This document shows positions 51,725-59,512 of a stretch of 64,000 nt of DNA, one piece after another. The notes under the pieces were generated by a model. That model was given only the letters and a program-made list of their open reading frames with translations, was not told where the DNA came from and did not search any database. The DNA comes from Herbaspirillum chlorophenolicum (lineage in GTDB: Bacteria > Pseudomonadota > Gammaproteobacteria > Burkholderiales > Burkholderiaceae_D). The stretch covers positions 1 to 64,000 of the forward strand of contig NZ_LFLT01000009.1 in NCBI RefSeq assembly GCF_001189955.1, read 5' to 3'. Every line of letters starts with the position of its first letter. Within the stretch, counting starts at the first letter, position 1. The position numbers were made by a program, and so were the translations under genes.

Positions 51725-52405
51725 ATGACGGAGACACCAATAAGAACCATGCTGGCAAAAAGCATCTGGGCGCAAGCACTGACTGAAGATCAGTTGGCCC
51801 GGGTGGAATCCGAGGTATCGAGCCGCAAGATTGCCGCTGGCGGCTATGTATGCCGCAAGGGCGATCCGGTGACGCATTGGATCGGCGTGCATGAAGGCTT
51901 GCTGAAAATGAGCAGCGTCTCACCGGAAGGCAAGACGGTCTCGTTCGCCGGCATGGCCAACGGCGGCTGGCTGGGCGAAGGCTCCCTGCTCAAGGACGAA
52001 CCGCGCAAGTATGACGTGGTCGCGCTGCGCGAGAGCGAGTTGCTCTACATGCCCAAAGCCACTTACATCTGGCTGCTGGACAACAGCATCCCGTTCAACC
52101 GCTTCCTGGTGACGCAGTTGAACGAGCGCCTGGGGCTGTTCATTTCGCTGGTGGAATACGACCGCATGCTGGAACCGGATGCGCGTGTAGCGCGCTGCCT
52201 GGCGGCGCTGTTCAACCCCTACCTGAATCCCGGCATCGGCCTGAACCTGCAGATTTCCCAGGAAGAAGTCGGCAATCTTTCCGGCACATCGCGCCAGCGC
52301 GCCAACCAGGCATTGCAGGTGCTGGAAAAAGCCGGTTTGCTGAAAGTGGATTACGGCAGCATCACCATCAACGACCTCGATGGACTGCGCCAATTCCACG
52401 GGTAA
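51725..52405 (+). CDS. Crp/Fnr-family transcriptional regulator
   Basis: The 226-residue product has an N-terminal cNMP-binding-type beta barrel (about 15-130; IAAGGYVCRKGDPVTHWIGV), a dimer helix and a C-terminal winged helix with ISQEEVGNLSGTSRQRANQALQVLEKAG in parts (about 178-205). The FNR cysteines are absent and the R-S/T cAMP contacts of Crp are not evident, so the ligand is different or absent. It is divergent from the acyl-CoA ligase/liv operon across 237 bases and is the likely regulator of it. A GACAATTGTC palindrome (51691-51700) lies 25 bases before its ATG and could be a binding site. Confidence 0.88.
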   Translation: MTETPIRTMLAKSIWAQALTEDQLARVESEVSSRKIAAGGYVCRKGDPVTHWIGVHEGLLKMSSVSPEGKTVSFAGMANGGWLGEGSLLKDEPRKYDVVALRESELLYMPKATYIWLLDNSIPFNRFLVTQLNERLGLFISLVEYDRMLEPDARVARCLAALFNPYLNPGIGLNLQISQEEVGNLSGTSRQRANQALQVLEKAGLLKVDYGSITINDLDGLRQFHG

Positions 52406-52448
52406 AGACACCGTGAATGCGCATTAGAAGAGATTAGAAGAGCAATGT

Positions 52449-52477
52449 AAAAAAGCTGCCTGCAGGCAGCTTTTTTT
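52449..52477. terminator. Bidirectional Rho-independent terminator
   Basis: AAAAAAGCTGCC-TGCA-GGCAGCTTTTTT is symmetrical, with a 6-bp GC core and T runs on both strands. It separates the convergent Crp/Fnr regulator gene and the single-domain receiver gene. Confidence 0.93.
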
Positions 52478-52483
52478 ATCGAA

Positions 52484-52969
52484 TTACCGGTCGGAAGCGG
52501 AAGGCGAACGCCCCGGTGGCGGCCCTTCGTTCCCGCGCGCGGGACGGTTGCGGTTAAGCCAGTAAGTACCGGTATCGGCCACCGTTCCCATGAATTCCTT
52601 CGGATCGGCTGACTTCACCACATAACCGTTGGCGCCCAGATGGTAGCTCTGGTCGATGTCGCGCTGGTCTTCCGAGGATGAAAACATCACGACCGGGATG
52701 TGCGCGGTCGCGGCATTGGATTTGATGATCTGCAGGAAATCATGCCCACTCATCAGCGGCAGGTTGAGATCCAGCAGAATCAGGGAAGGATGCGTTTCCT
52801 TGCGGTCGGCATATCCGCCCTGCGCAAAAAAGTAATCCTGCGCAAGCTCTGCATCGGCGAACCAGGTCATTTTTTCAGCCAGCTTGCGGGTGCCCAGGGC
52901 AAGGCGCGTCAACTCTGCCACTTCCTGGCTGTCGTCGACGAGGATGATGTCATATTGCCCGATATCCAT
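52484..52969 (-). CDS. Single-domain response regulator (CheY/Rcp1-like receiver)
   Basis: The 161-residue product starts at MDIGQYDIILVDDSQE; an AAGGAAG sits 8 bases upstream, inside the codons of an earlier in-frame ATG. The receiver has the acidic pair DD (about 12-13), the phospho-acceptor in LILLDLNLPLMSG (about 65), S/T in VMFSSSED and K in GYVVKSADPKEF (about 119). No output domain follows; a tail rich in P, R and G (RPARGNEGPPPGRSPSASDR) ends the protein. This form (Rcp1-like) usually partners phytochrome-type kinases, and the CHASE3 kinase four genes upstream has that type of kinase core. Confidence 0.88.
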   Translation of the reverse strand: MDIGQYDIILVDDSQEVAELTRLALGTRKLAEKMTWFADAELAQDYFFAQGGYADRKETHPSLILLDLNLPLMSGHDFLQIIKSNAATAHIPVVMFSSSEDQRDIDQSYHLGANGYVVKSADPKEFMGTVADTGTYWLNRNRPARGNEGPPPGRSPSASDR

Positions 52970-53226
52970 AAGGGTCGCTTCCTTCAATAAGTTTCAAGCT
53001 GGAACTATTGTTATTAATCTGACCACTTTCCGGCCATCCCATGCACTGCTCTGCGCCCTCATCGATGCGGCTCCCTCCGCAACGCCATCGCGTCCAGTCC
53101 GTTCGCATCATCGGCAATCCGCCTGAAAGCCAGTACAGACGCCAGTTCAAGCCTTTCCTCTGCAGATTATTGCATAGGCGATTTCAAAAGAAATCAGGGT
53201 TTTCCTGATCTCCATCCATCAATCGG

Positions 53227-53877
53227 TTATTTATCCGACGTCGCAATGCCGGTGCGAATCGCATATCGGACCAGCCCGGGAACGTCGCGGATATCCAGCC
53301 GCTCCATCAGTTGCGCGCGATGCGTCTCGATGGTCTTGGCGCTGACATTGAGCTGGTAGGCGATTTCCTTGGTGTTGTTGCCTTCGGCGATCAGTTGCAG
53401 GATCTCGCGCTGCCGCGGCGTCAATACCTCTGCCGGCGTACCGTTTTGCGATACGCGCTTCATGTAGTTGTCCAGCGCCTCGCGCGAAATGTGCGAGTCT
53501 AGGTATTGCCGGCCTTGCCTGAGTTCGACCAACGCCTTTTCCAGTTCGGTGGCGGCGGAATCCTTGAACAGGTAGCCGTTGGCGCCGGCATTCAATGCCT
53601 GCATCACATATTCCTCGCTACCGTACATCGATAGCATCAAGAACCGCATGGCCGGGTAAGCGCCGCGCAAACGGCGCAGTGCCTCCAGGCCATTCATGCC
53701 TTTCATGGCGATGTCCAGCACCACCAGGTCGGGTTTCAGGCGCGCGATCATCTCGATTGCCTCGCTGCCGTCGGAAGCCTCGCCCACCACGTCCACCCCT
53801 GGCATGGCAGCCAGCAGCGCCTTGATGCCGCTGCGCACCAGCGCATGGTCGTCGGCAAGTACGATTCGTGTCTGCAT
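53227..53877 (-). CDS. NarL/LuxR-family response regulator
   Basis: The 216-residue regulator starts at MQTRIVLADDHALVRSGIK. The receiver has D54-type acceptor in LVVLDIAMKGMNG and K in GYLFKDSAATEL, and the C-terminal LuxR helix-turn-helix reads LTPRQREILQLIAEGNNTKEIAYQL then VSAKTIETHRAQLMERL in parts. It begins 2 bases after the stop of the receiver-PAS kinase gene, so these are a translationally linked pair. Targets are unknown. Confidence 0.93.
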   Translation of the reverse strand: MQTRIVLADDHALVRSGIKALLAAMPGVDVVGEASDGSEAIEMIARLKPDLVVLDIAMKGMNGLEALRRLRGAYPAMRFLMLSMYGSEEYVMQALNAGANGYLFKDSAATELEKALVELRQGRQYLDSHISREALDNYMKRVSQNGTPAEVLTPRQREILQLIAEGNNTKEIAYQLNVSAKTIETHRAQLMERLDIRDVPGLVRYAIRTGIATSDK

Positions 53878-53879
53878 GC

Positions 53880-55343
53880 TCAAATTCTCCTCACGACAGG
53901 CGCAACCGGCAAATGCATGACGATTTCCGTCCCCTCGCCTGGCGCCGATGAAATATCCATGGAACCGCCGACCAGCACCGCGCGTTCCTCCATATTGAGC
54001 AACCCGAAGCTGGTGCCGGAAATTGCATTGCTGCGTGCCGTCTCGATGTCGAAGCCCTGGCCATCGTCGCGTATGCACAAGTAGAGTTGGTCCTGCTGGC
54101 GGTCGATCTTGACCCGGATATTCTTGCATTTGGCATGGCGCAGGATGTTGGTGACGGCTTCCTGGACGATGCGGAAAGCGGTGTTCTCGATGTCATGGTG
54201 CAGCCCGTCATCGTGGCCGCTGCTTTCGAACCAGCCGCTGACGCCGGCCAGCCTGGACTTCTGTTCGACATAGGAACGCAAGGCCGCGATCAGGCCGAGA
54301 TTGTCCAACTGCGGCGGGCGCAGGTCCAGCGACAGGCTGCGCACCTGCGCCAGCACCGCGGTGACGATGTCGATGCCGTTTTGCAGCGATGGGCCTTCCA
54401 GCGAGCCATTCTTCCTGATGGTTTCCAGCGTGATCTTCAACGCCGTGAGCGACTGGCCGACATCATCGTGCAGGCCGCGCGCCAGATGCTGGCGTTCGCG
54501 CTCCTGCACTTCGATCACGCGGGAAGACAGCAATTGCTGGCGCTGGATGGCCAGCTCCAGCTCCCGCCGGGACTGCTCGCGCTCGGTAACGTCGATCGCC
54601 AATCCCGCCACCATATCGCCCTTGCCTTCCCCGTGAATCGGGAAACGCACCACATCCAGGATGCGGGCATTGTGGTTGTAGTCGAACACCGTCTCCTGCG
54701 TATGCAGTTCGCACCGGTCTTGCAGCACTTTGCGGTCGCTCTCTTGCGACGCTTGCGCCGCACCGGTCGACATCAGGTCGAAATCGGTCAAGCCATCCAT
54801 GTCGCCGGGCGTCATGCCGAAGAAAGCCGATTGCGCCGGATTGACATAGCTGTAGCGCAACTGCGCATCCTTGATCCAGGTCGGCATCGGCGCCGCATTC
54901 ATGAACGCGTTGAAGCGCGCCTGCATCTCGCGCAGCGCCTGGGCGCTGGCGCGCTGCTTGCGCCGCGCCTGGGCATCGCGCAGTTCACGCTCCACTGCGT
55001 GCGGCAAGCGTGCGATGGCGCTTTTCAAAAAATAATCCTGGGCGCCGGCCTTCATCACCTCGACCGCAGTCTGCTCGCCGATGACGCCGGAGACGATGAT
55101 GAACGGCGTCTGGTCGTTGTCTTGCTTGACGATCTTCAAGGCCTCCACACCGCTGAAGGCCGGCATCGAATAGTCGGAGATGACGATGTCCCAGCGCGCC
55201 TCGCGCAATGCGCCCAACAGCGCCGGCTCATCGTCGACCCGCAGCCAGGTCGGCTCGAAGCCCGCACGCTTGAGTTCGCGCACCATCAGTACGGCATCTT
55301 CTTCCATATCCTCGACAAACAAGACGCGAAGCGGAATGCTCAT
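53880..55343 (-). CDS. Receiver-PAS-histidine kinase (HisKA_3 type)
   Basis: The 487-residue soluble protein has an N-terminal receiver domain (about 5-125; acceptor in DIVISDYSMPAFSG, lysine in YFLKSA), a PAS domain (about 143-260, ending AIDVTEREQSRRE), a HisKA_3 dimerisation segment (RQHLARGLHDDVGQSLTALK, His near 293) and a NarX/DegS-type HATPase (RIVQEAVTNILRHAKC, RDDGQGFD, FGLLNMEERA). The N-terminal receiver lets another kinase feed into it, for example the CHASE3 kinase encoded 82 bases upstream. It should phosphorylate the LuxR regulator encoded immediately downstream. Confidence 0.92.
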   Translation of the reverse strand: MSIPLRVLFVEDMEEDAVLMVRELKRAGFEPTWLRVDDEPALLGALREARWDIVISDYSMPAFSGVEALKIVKQDNDQTPFIIVSGVIGEQTAVEVMKAGAQDYFLKSAIARLPHAVERELRDAQARRKQRASAQALREMQARFNAFMNAAPMPTWIKDAQLRYSYVNPAQSAFFGMTPGDMDGLTDFDLMSTGAAQASQESDRKVLQDRCELHTQETVFDYNHNARILDVVRFPIHGEGKGDMVAGLAIDVTEREQSRRELELAIQRQQLLSSRVIEVQERERQHLARGLHDDVGQSLTALKITLETIRKNGSLEGPSLQNGIDIVTAVLAQVRSLSLDLRPPQLDNLGLIAALRSYVEQKSRLAGVSGWFESSGHDDGLHHDIENTAFRIVQEAVTNILRHAKCKNIRVKIDRQQDQLYLCIRDDGQGFDIETARSNAISGTSFGLLNMEERAVLVGGSMDISSAPGEGTEIVMHLPVAPVVRRI

Positions 55344-55425
55344 GGTCCTGGGCTCTCAAAAATGCGTTGCGATACAACCGGGGCGGCGCTCATGGCCTGC
55401 CTGCCGGTTGCCGCGCGCTTATCGT

Positions 55426-57222
55426 TCACGGCTGCTCGCCCATGTTGGGGAGCAGGCCCTTTTTCGGCAGGGAGAAGTAGAAGCTGGCGCCTTCCTTGAG
55501 CGTGCTTTCCGCCCAGACGCGGCCGGCATGGCGGATCACGATGCGTTGCACCAGCGCCAGCCCGATACCCGTGCCGGCATATTCTTCCTGGCGGTGCAAA
55601 CGCTGGAACGTGCCGAAGAGTTTGTGCGCATAACGCATGTCGAAACCCACGCCATTGTCGTGTACGCCATAGACAATCTCGTCCTCGCCCTCCTCGGCTG
55701 TCACGCGCACCAGAGGCTGTTCACTTTTACTGCTGAACTTGATCGCGTTGCTCAACAGGTTCTCCCAGACTTGGGCCACCAGCCCACGATTGGCTACCAC
55801 GCTGCCCATCGCGGCCACATCGAAGGTCACGCGCGGGTTTTCCTGCCGCAGCTCGCTGATCGTTTGCATCACCAGATCTTCCATGGCGAAACGTTCCGGC
55901 GCCAGATCGCCGGTCGTCGACTTGGCCAGCTTCAACAGGTCGTTGATCAGCTCGTCCATCTTCTTGACGTTGCGGCGGATCACCTGCAATTGCTCGCGGC
56001 CCTTGTCCTCCAGCACTTGGGCATAATCCTCTTCGAGAATCATCGCGTAACCGGAGATGGCGCGCAGCGGCGCGCGCAGGTCGTGCGATACCGAATACGA
56101 AAAACTCTCCAGTTCCTTATTCACGTTATGCAGATGCAAGGCCTGGCGCTTCAGGTCGGCGTTCAGCGCCTCGATCTCGTCCTCGGCACGCTTGCGCTCC
56201 GAGATGTCGTATATCACGGTACGGCTGACCAGGTGGCCGGTCTCCGGATTCAGGATGGCGGTAGCGTTGAGCAATGCCGTGAATACCGACCCATCCGAGC
56301 GCTGGTACTTCAAATCCTGGCTGATGATTTCCCGCTTGAGCAGGAGCTGCGGCAACAGCTCCCTGACATAACGTTCGGCGCTTTCCGGCGCCAGCAGCTC
56401 TGCATGGGTCATCTTGCCCACTACCTGATCGCGCGTGTAGCCCAGCCACTTCAGTTCGGTGTCGTTGATCTTGATGATTTTCTTGTTTGTCTCATCCACC
56501 GCGTGATAACCGCAGGGCGCATTGTTATACAGGTCTTCGATTTCGTTGGTGTAAGCTTGGGTCTTTTGCTGGGCATCTGCGCGCTTTGCCATCTCGAGCC
56601 TGAGTTTCCGGTACACCACCACCAGCAGGACGATGCTGAGCAAACTACCTCCAAGCACTGCCAGGATCGTGATCCTGGCGCTGGAGGCAGTCTCTTGTGA
56701 GCGCGTGGCCAACAATGCATTTTCCGAACCCTTCATGTCCAGGAAATTGGCGCGGATCTCATCGCTCAGGGTCTTGCCTTCCAGCAGTTGCGCCTGGGAC
56801 GTCTTCGGCGCGAGCTCCAGCAACTTGCGCGCCAATACCAGGCGCTGTGCCACAAGGTCTTCGGTAACCGATAGTTTCTGCAACTGGGCTGGATTGTCGT
56901 GCATGAGCAGGCGCAGCTCATGCATCAGGGAGTTGAGCTGCCGCACACCAGCTTCGAAATTGCCCCGGTATTCATCATTGCCCGACAAGGCATAACCGCG
57001 CGCGCTGCTGACAGTGTCGCGCAACGTCGAATGCGCCTCTTCCAGTACGTTGAGCACCGTATGCGTGTGCTGCACCCATACCGCGCGCTCTTCGAAATCC
57101 CGCACGGAGTGATACGAAAAACCGGCTACGCAAACCGATAGCAGCAATGCCAGAAAGAAGAAGATGGCCGTGCTGGCCGTGGCTAGTTTGGTTTGATTGA
57201 AGGCCGGCATTTTTTTCGGCAT
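55426..57222 (-). CDS. CHASE3-PAS sensor histidine kinase, bacteriophytochrome-like kinase core
   Basis: The 598-residue membrane protein has a helix at about 15-38, a CHASE3 domain (about 45-180, helical, with the typical S-GYALSGNDEYR), a second helix (about 186-206), a coiled linker, a PAS domain (about 225-345, ending IYDISERKRAED) and a HisKA/HATPase core (SYSVSHDLRAPLRAISGY, His near 379; WENLLSNAIKFSS; HDNGVGFD; GTGIGLALVQRIV). The kinase core resembles those partnered by Rcp1-like receivers, one of which ends this gene cluster. A GGAG 8 bases upstream supports the start. The ligand is unknown. Confidence 0.92.
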   Translation of the reverse strand: MPKKMPAFNQTKLATASTAIFFFLALLLSVCVAGFSYHSVRDFEERAVWVQHTHTVLNVLEEAHSTLRDTVSSARGYALSGNDEYRGNFEAGVRQLNSLMHELRLLMHDNPAQLQKLSVTEDLVAQRLVLARKLLELAPKTSQAQLLEGKTLSDEIRANFLDMKGSENALLATRSQETASSARITILAVLGGSLLSIVLLVVVYRKLRLEMAKRADAQQKTQAYTNEIEDLYNNAPCGYHAVDETNKKIIKINDTELKWLGYTRDQVVGKMTHAELLAPESAERYVRELLPQLLLKREIISQDLKYQRSDGSVFTALLNATAILNPETGHLVSRTVIYDISERKRAEDEIEALNADLKRQALHLHNVNKELESFSYSVSHDLRAPLRAISGYAMILEEDYAQVLEDKGREQLQVIRRNVKKMDELINDLLKLAKSTTGDLAPERFAMEDLVMQTISELRQENPRVTFDVAAMGSVVANRGLVAQVWENLLSNAIKFSSKSEQPLVRVTAEEGEDEIVYGVHDNGVGFDMRYAHKLFGTFQRLHRQEEYAGTGIGLALVQRIVIRHAGRVWAESTLKEGASFYFSLPKKGLLPNMGEQP

Positions 57223-57479
57223 GCAGAAAACTCCAACAGTTCCGCTTCACATCAGCGTTTGGATTCTATTCATATTGCCCTGCTGCGGAAACAGCCCGCG
57301 CCTGCGCACGTCCGTCAACCTCTTGAAATGGATGCCTGTGGTATCTCCATGCTTTTCTAATTTTATTTTTGATTTATTCTATAACAACAGCCGTCCGATT
57401 TGTTACCAGACGGCATCCCATCACCATACCGGAGATTCATGTCTTCATACCGGGGTGATCCGTAGAGGGATTAATCCTC

Positions 57480-58433
57480 ATGATGCAAACATTGAAACTC
57501 TTCCTCGCTGCCATTCTTGTTTTGGCGGCAACCACGGGACAGGCTGCCGGTTTTCGCCTCCTGGAAATCCCTGCCGATCACGATGGCTCGGCACTGGCAG
57601 GCGCAGTTTGGTATCCATGCGCAAAACAACCAGAGGACGTGAAAATTGGCTCCTACGTCATGTCCGTCGCCAAGGATTGCCCTGTTGACGGCAAGGAGCT
57701 GCCGCTTGTTGTCATTTCCCACGGCTGGGGCGGGACTTTTCTTGGTCATTTCGACACCGCAGAAACGCTGGCGAATGCCGGGTTTATTGTCGTGGCCATT
57801 AACCATGGCGACCATGCCACAAACGGAAGACGCAACAGCGACTTCTCTGTGTTGCTTCAGCGACCGGCCGACATCAAGCGAACAATTGATTTCATGCTCG
57901 GCTCATGGAGCGACGCATCAAGGATCGATGCCGAACGCGTGGGATTTTTCGGTTTCTCGCGAGGCGGCTATACCGGGCTCGTTGCCATTGGCGCCATCCC
58001 CTTTTTCAGCAACGCTCAGCAATTATGCGAGGATAAGGATCCCCTTGTTTGCGAACGGGCCCGTAAAGGAGAATTACCGGTACTGCCTCACGACACGCGC
58101 ATCAAGGCGGCCGTGATCGCTGATCCGCTTAGCATTTTTTTTACCGATGAGAGTTTCAAGAATGTGAAGGTGCCTGTCCAGCTCTGGCAATCCAAGTACG
58201 GCGGCGACGGCGTGACACCGGAAAGCGTCACCGCCGTTGCTCACGCATTGACGTCAGTGGTCGAATTTCAGATAGTGCCGAACTCGGGACATTTCGCATT
58301 TCTACCACCGTGCCCAATTGAGATGGCAAAGCGAGTACCCGAAATCTGCTCGGATGCTCCCGGCTTTGATCGGGCGGCCTTTCATCAGGAACTTGATGCC
58401 AGGGTGCTCGCTTTCTTCCGCAAGAATCTATGA
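57480..58433 (+). CDS. Secreted alpha/beta hydrolase (dienelactone hydrolase-like)
   Basis: The 317-residue product has a signal peptide (LKLFLAAILVLAATTGQAAG, cleavage after QAA) and an alpha/beta-hydrolase fold: oxyanion-hole SHGWGGT (about 79-85), nucleophile elbow FFGFSRGGYTG (about 160-170) and a C-terminal catalytic His in PNSGHFAFLPPC. Cysteine pairs (YPCAK/KDCP; LCEDKD/VCERA) suit a periplasmic protein with disulfides. Codon third positions are visibly poorer in G and C than in neighbours, and the gene stands next to an altered tRNA locus, so it may have been acquired. Substrate unknown; the form resembles predicted dienelactone hydrolases and PAF-acetylhydrolase-like lipases. Confidence 0.85.
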   Translation: MMQTLKLFLAAILVLAATTGQAAGFRLLEIPADHDGSALAGAVWYPCAKQPEDVKIGSYVMSVAKDCPVDGKELPLVVISHGWGGTFLGHFDTAETLANAGFIVVAINHGDHATNGRRNSDFSVLLQRPADIKRTIDFMLGSWSDASRIDAERVGFFGFSRGGYTGLVAIGAIPFFSNAQQLCEDKDPLVCERARKGELPVLPHDTRIKAAVIADPLSIFFTDESFKNVKVPVQLWQSKYGGDGVTPESVTAVAHALTSVVEFQIVPNSGHFAFLPPCPIEMAKRVPEICSDAPGFDRAAFHQELDARVLAFFRKNL

Positions 58434-58518
58434 CCGCTCAATAAACCGATTGGCTGTTCGCATGGATTCTTGCCTGCCCGGTAGCGCCTTATGTACGCCC
58501 AATTCTGGACACACAAAG

Positions 58519-58551
58519 AAAAAGGGCCTGCTCAATGAGCAGGCCCTTTTT
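58519..58551. terminator. Rho-independent terminator, probably bidirectional
   Basis: GGGCCTGCTC, a 3-base loop and GAGCAGGCCC form a 10-bp stem flanked by A-rich and T-rich sequence on both sides. On the plus strand it can end the hydrolase transcript; on the minus strand it follows directly after the CCA of the tRNA-Asp-like unit. Confidence 0.9.
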
Positions 58552-58554
58552 AAC

Positions 58555-58660
58555 TGGCGGAGTGGACGGGACTCTCCTACATGCTGCAGGCCGCGGAATC
58601 GCTTGCAAGCGATTCCCTTCTCGCCCCGCCGCAAGCCGCGCAAGCGGCTTGCTCCACTCC
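58555..58660 (-). pseudogene. tRNA-Asp-like unit with a replaced interior
   Basis: On the minus strand the 106-nt unit begins GGAGTGG and ends CCACTCCGCCA, the acceptor stem, discriminator and CCA of the neighbouring tRNA-Asp. The last 20 bases match the true tRNA exactly. The interior is foreign: a GCAAGCCGC/GCGGCTTGC hairpin (58631-58652) and a 22-bp perfect palindrome GGAATCGC-TTGCAA-GCGATTCC (58595-58616), with no D, anticodon or T stem of the tRNA. A terminator follows immediately after the CCA, as for the intact gene. It cannot be a normal tRNA; it is a tRNA pseudogene or a tRNA-like RNA. Confidence 0.6.
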
Positions 58661-58704
58661 GATTCCAATCGGAAGATTCGCTACGCGAATCAGGGTGTAA
58701 ACGT

Positions 58705-58732
58705 AAAAACGCCCGCTTACGCGGGCGTTTTT
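58705..58732 (-). terminator. Rho-independent terminator after tRNA-Asp
   Basis: AAAAACGCCCGC-TTAC-GCGGGCGTTTTT forms a 12-bp symmetrical stem with a T run on the minus strand. It lies 3 bases past the tRNA-Asp CCA and ends the hupB-tRNA side transcript. Confidence 0.93.
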
Positions 58733-58735
58733 ATC

Positions 58736-58812
58736 TGGCGGAGTGGACGGGACTCGAACCCGCGACCCCCGGCGTGACAGGCCGGTATTCTAACCAACTG
58801 AACTACCACTCC
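58736..58812 (-). tRNA. tRNA-Asp (anticodon GTC)
   Basis: The 77-nt gene folds as a cloverleaf: acceptor GGAGTGG/CCACTCC, discriminator G, encoded CCA, D arm TAGTTCAGTTGGTTAGA, anticodon stem CCGGC/GCCGG with loop CTGTCAC (anticodon GTC) and T arm CGGG-TTCGAGT-CCCG. It is 27 bases downstream of tRNA-Val and is followed by a strong terminator. Confidence 0.97.
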
Positions 58813-58839
58813 TGAACTGGTTCAACTATTCGATACCGA

Positions 58840-58915
58840 TGGTGGGTGCTGAGAGGCTCGAACTCCCGACCTAAGCCTTGTAAGGGCTCCGCTCTACCAA
58901 CTGAGCTAAGCACCC
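58840..58915 (-). tRNA. tRNA-Val (anticodon TAC)
   Basis: The 76-nt gene has acceptor GGGTGCT/AGCACCC, discriminator A, encoded CCA, D arm TAGCTCAGTTGGTAGAGC, an anticodon loop CTTACAA (anticodon TAC) and T arm GGGAG-TTCGAGC-CTC. It lies 45 bases downstream of hupB on the same strand, the usual position in Burkholderiales. Confidence 0.97.
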
Positions 58916-58960
58916 CGATACCTTAACAGTTTGCTGCTTTGTCACCAGCAGCGAAGTCCG

Positions 58961-59233
58961 TTATTTTATAGCATCTTTCAGTGCCTTGCCAGCTTTAAAT
59001 TTCGGCACTTTAGCGGCCTTGATCTTGATCGCTGCGCCGGTCTGCGGGTTACGGCCGGTACGTGCGGCGCGCTTGCCGACAGCGAAGGTACCGAAACCAA
59101 CCAGGGTCACGGTGCCGTTCTTCTTCAGCGTGGTCTTCACTGCGCCGATGAAGGCATCCACCGCGCGGCCTGCGGCGGCCTTGGAGATGTCTGCGGCACC
59201 GGCAATATGTTCAATCAGTTCGCCTTTATTCAC
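58961..59233 (-). CDS. hupB: HU family DNA-binding protein
   Basis: The 90-residue nucleoid protein starts [20 protein letters not shown] and carries the HU signature [20 protein letters not shown] (about 46-65), including the arm proline in RNPQTG. It bends and compacts DNA. It lies downstream of lon on the same strand, the conserved lon-hupB order, with a terminator between them, and upstream of the tRNA-Val and tRNA-Asp genes. Confidence 0.97.
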   Translation of the reverse strand: MNKGELIEHIAGAADISKAAAGRAVDAFIGAVKTTLKKNGTVTLVGFGTFAVGKRAARTGRNPQTGAAIKIKAAKVPKFKAGKALKDAIK

Positions 59234-59444
59234 TTACGCCCCTTGTACAAATAAGTTTGATTATTAGTGACAGCGCTTGCGACTCAACGGCAGAGTCTTT
59301 TCACCGTCGCTTGCCTTGCGGAAAATCCCGCAAGGGTTATTAAACAAGCCGCAAATCCATGTGTCAAGCGGGTTTCCGGGTTTGATGGCAATTTTATGGC
59401 GATAAGATCATTTTCCGCAGGGAAATCAAACCAGAAGCGGCGCC

Positions 59445-59474
59445 CGAAAAAAAACGCCTCCGAAGAGGCGTTTT
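59445..59474 (-). terminator. Rho-independent terminator after lon
   Basis: AAAACGCCTC-CGAA-GAGGCGTTTT forms a compact stem; the minus strand continues into eight T. It is 39 bases past the lon stop. Confidence 0.92.
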
Positions 59475-59512
59475 CTTAACTTGCTGTTTCGCTTATCTGC
59501 GGCAGCTCTTTG

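Noticed and set aside
58318-58815. Open frames across the tRNA-Asp region giving translations such as EWTGLEPATPG and SGRDSNPRPPA
   Set aside because: These are the familiar false translations of tRNA genes read on the opposite strand.
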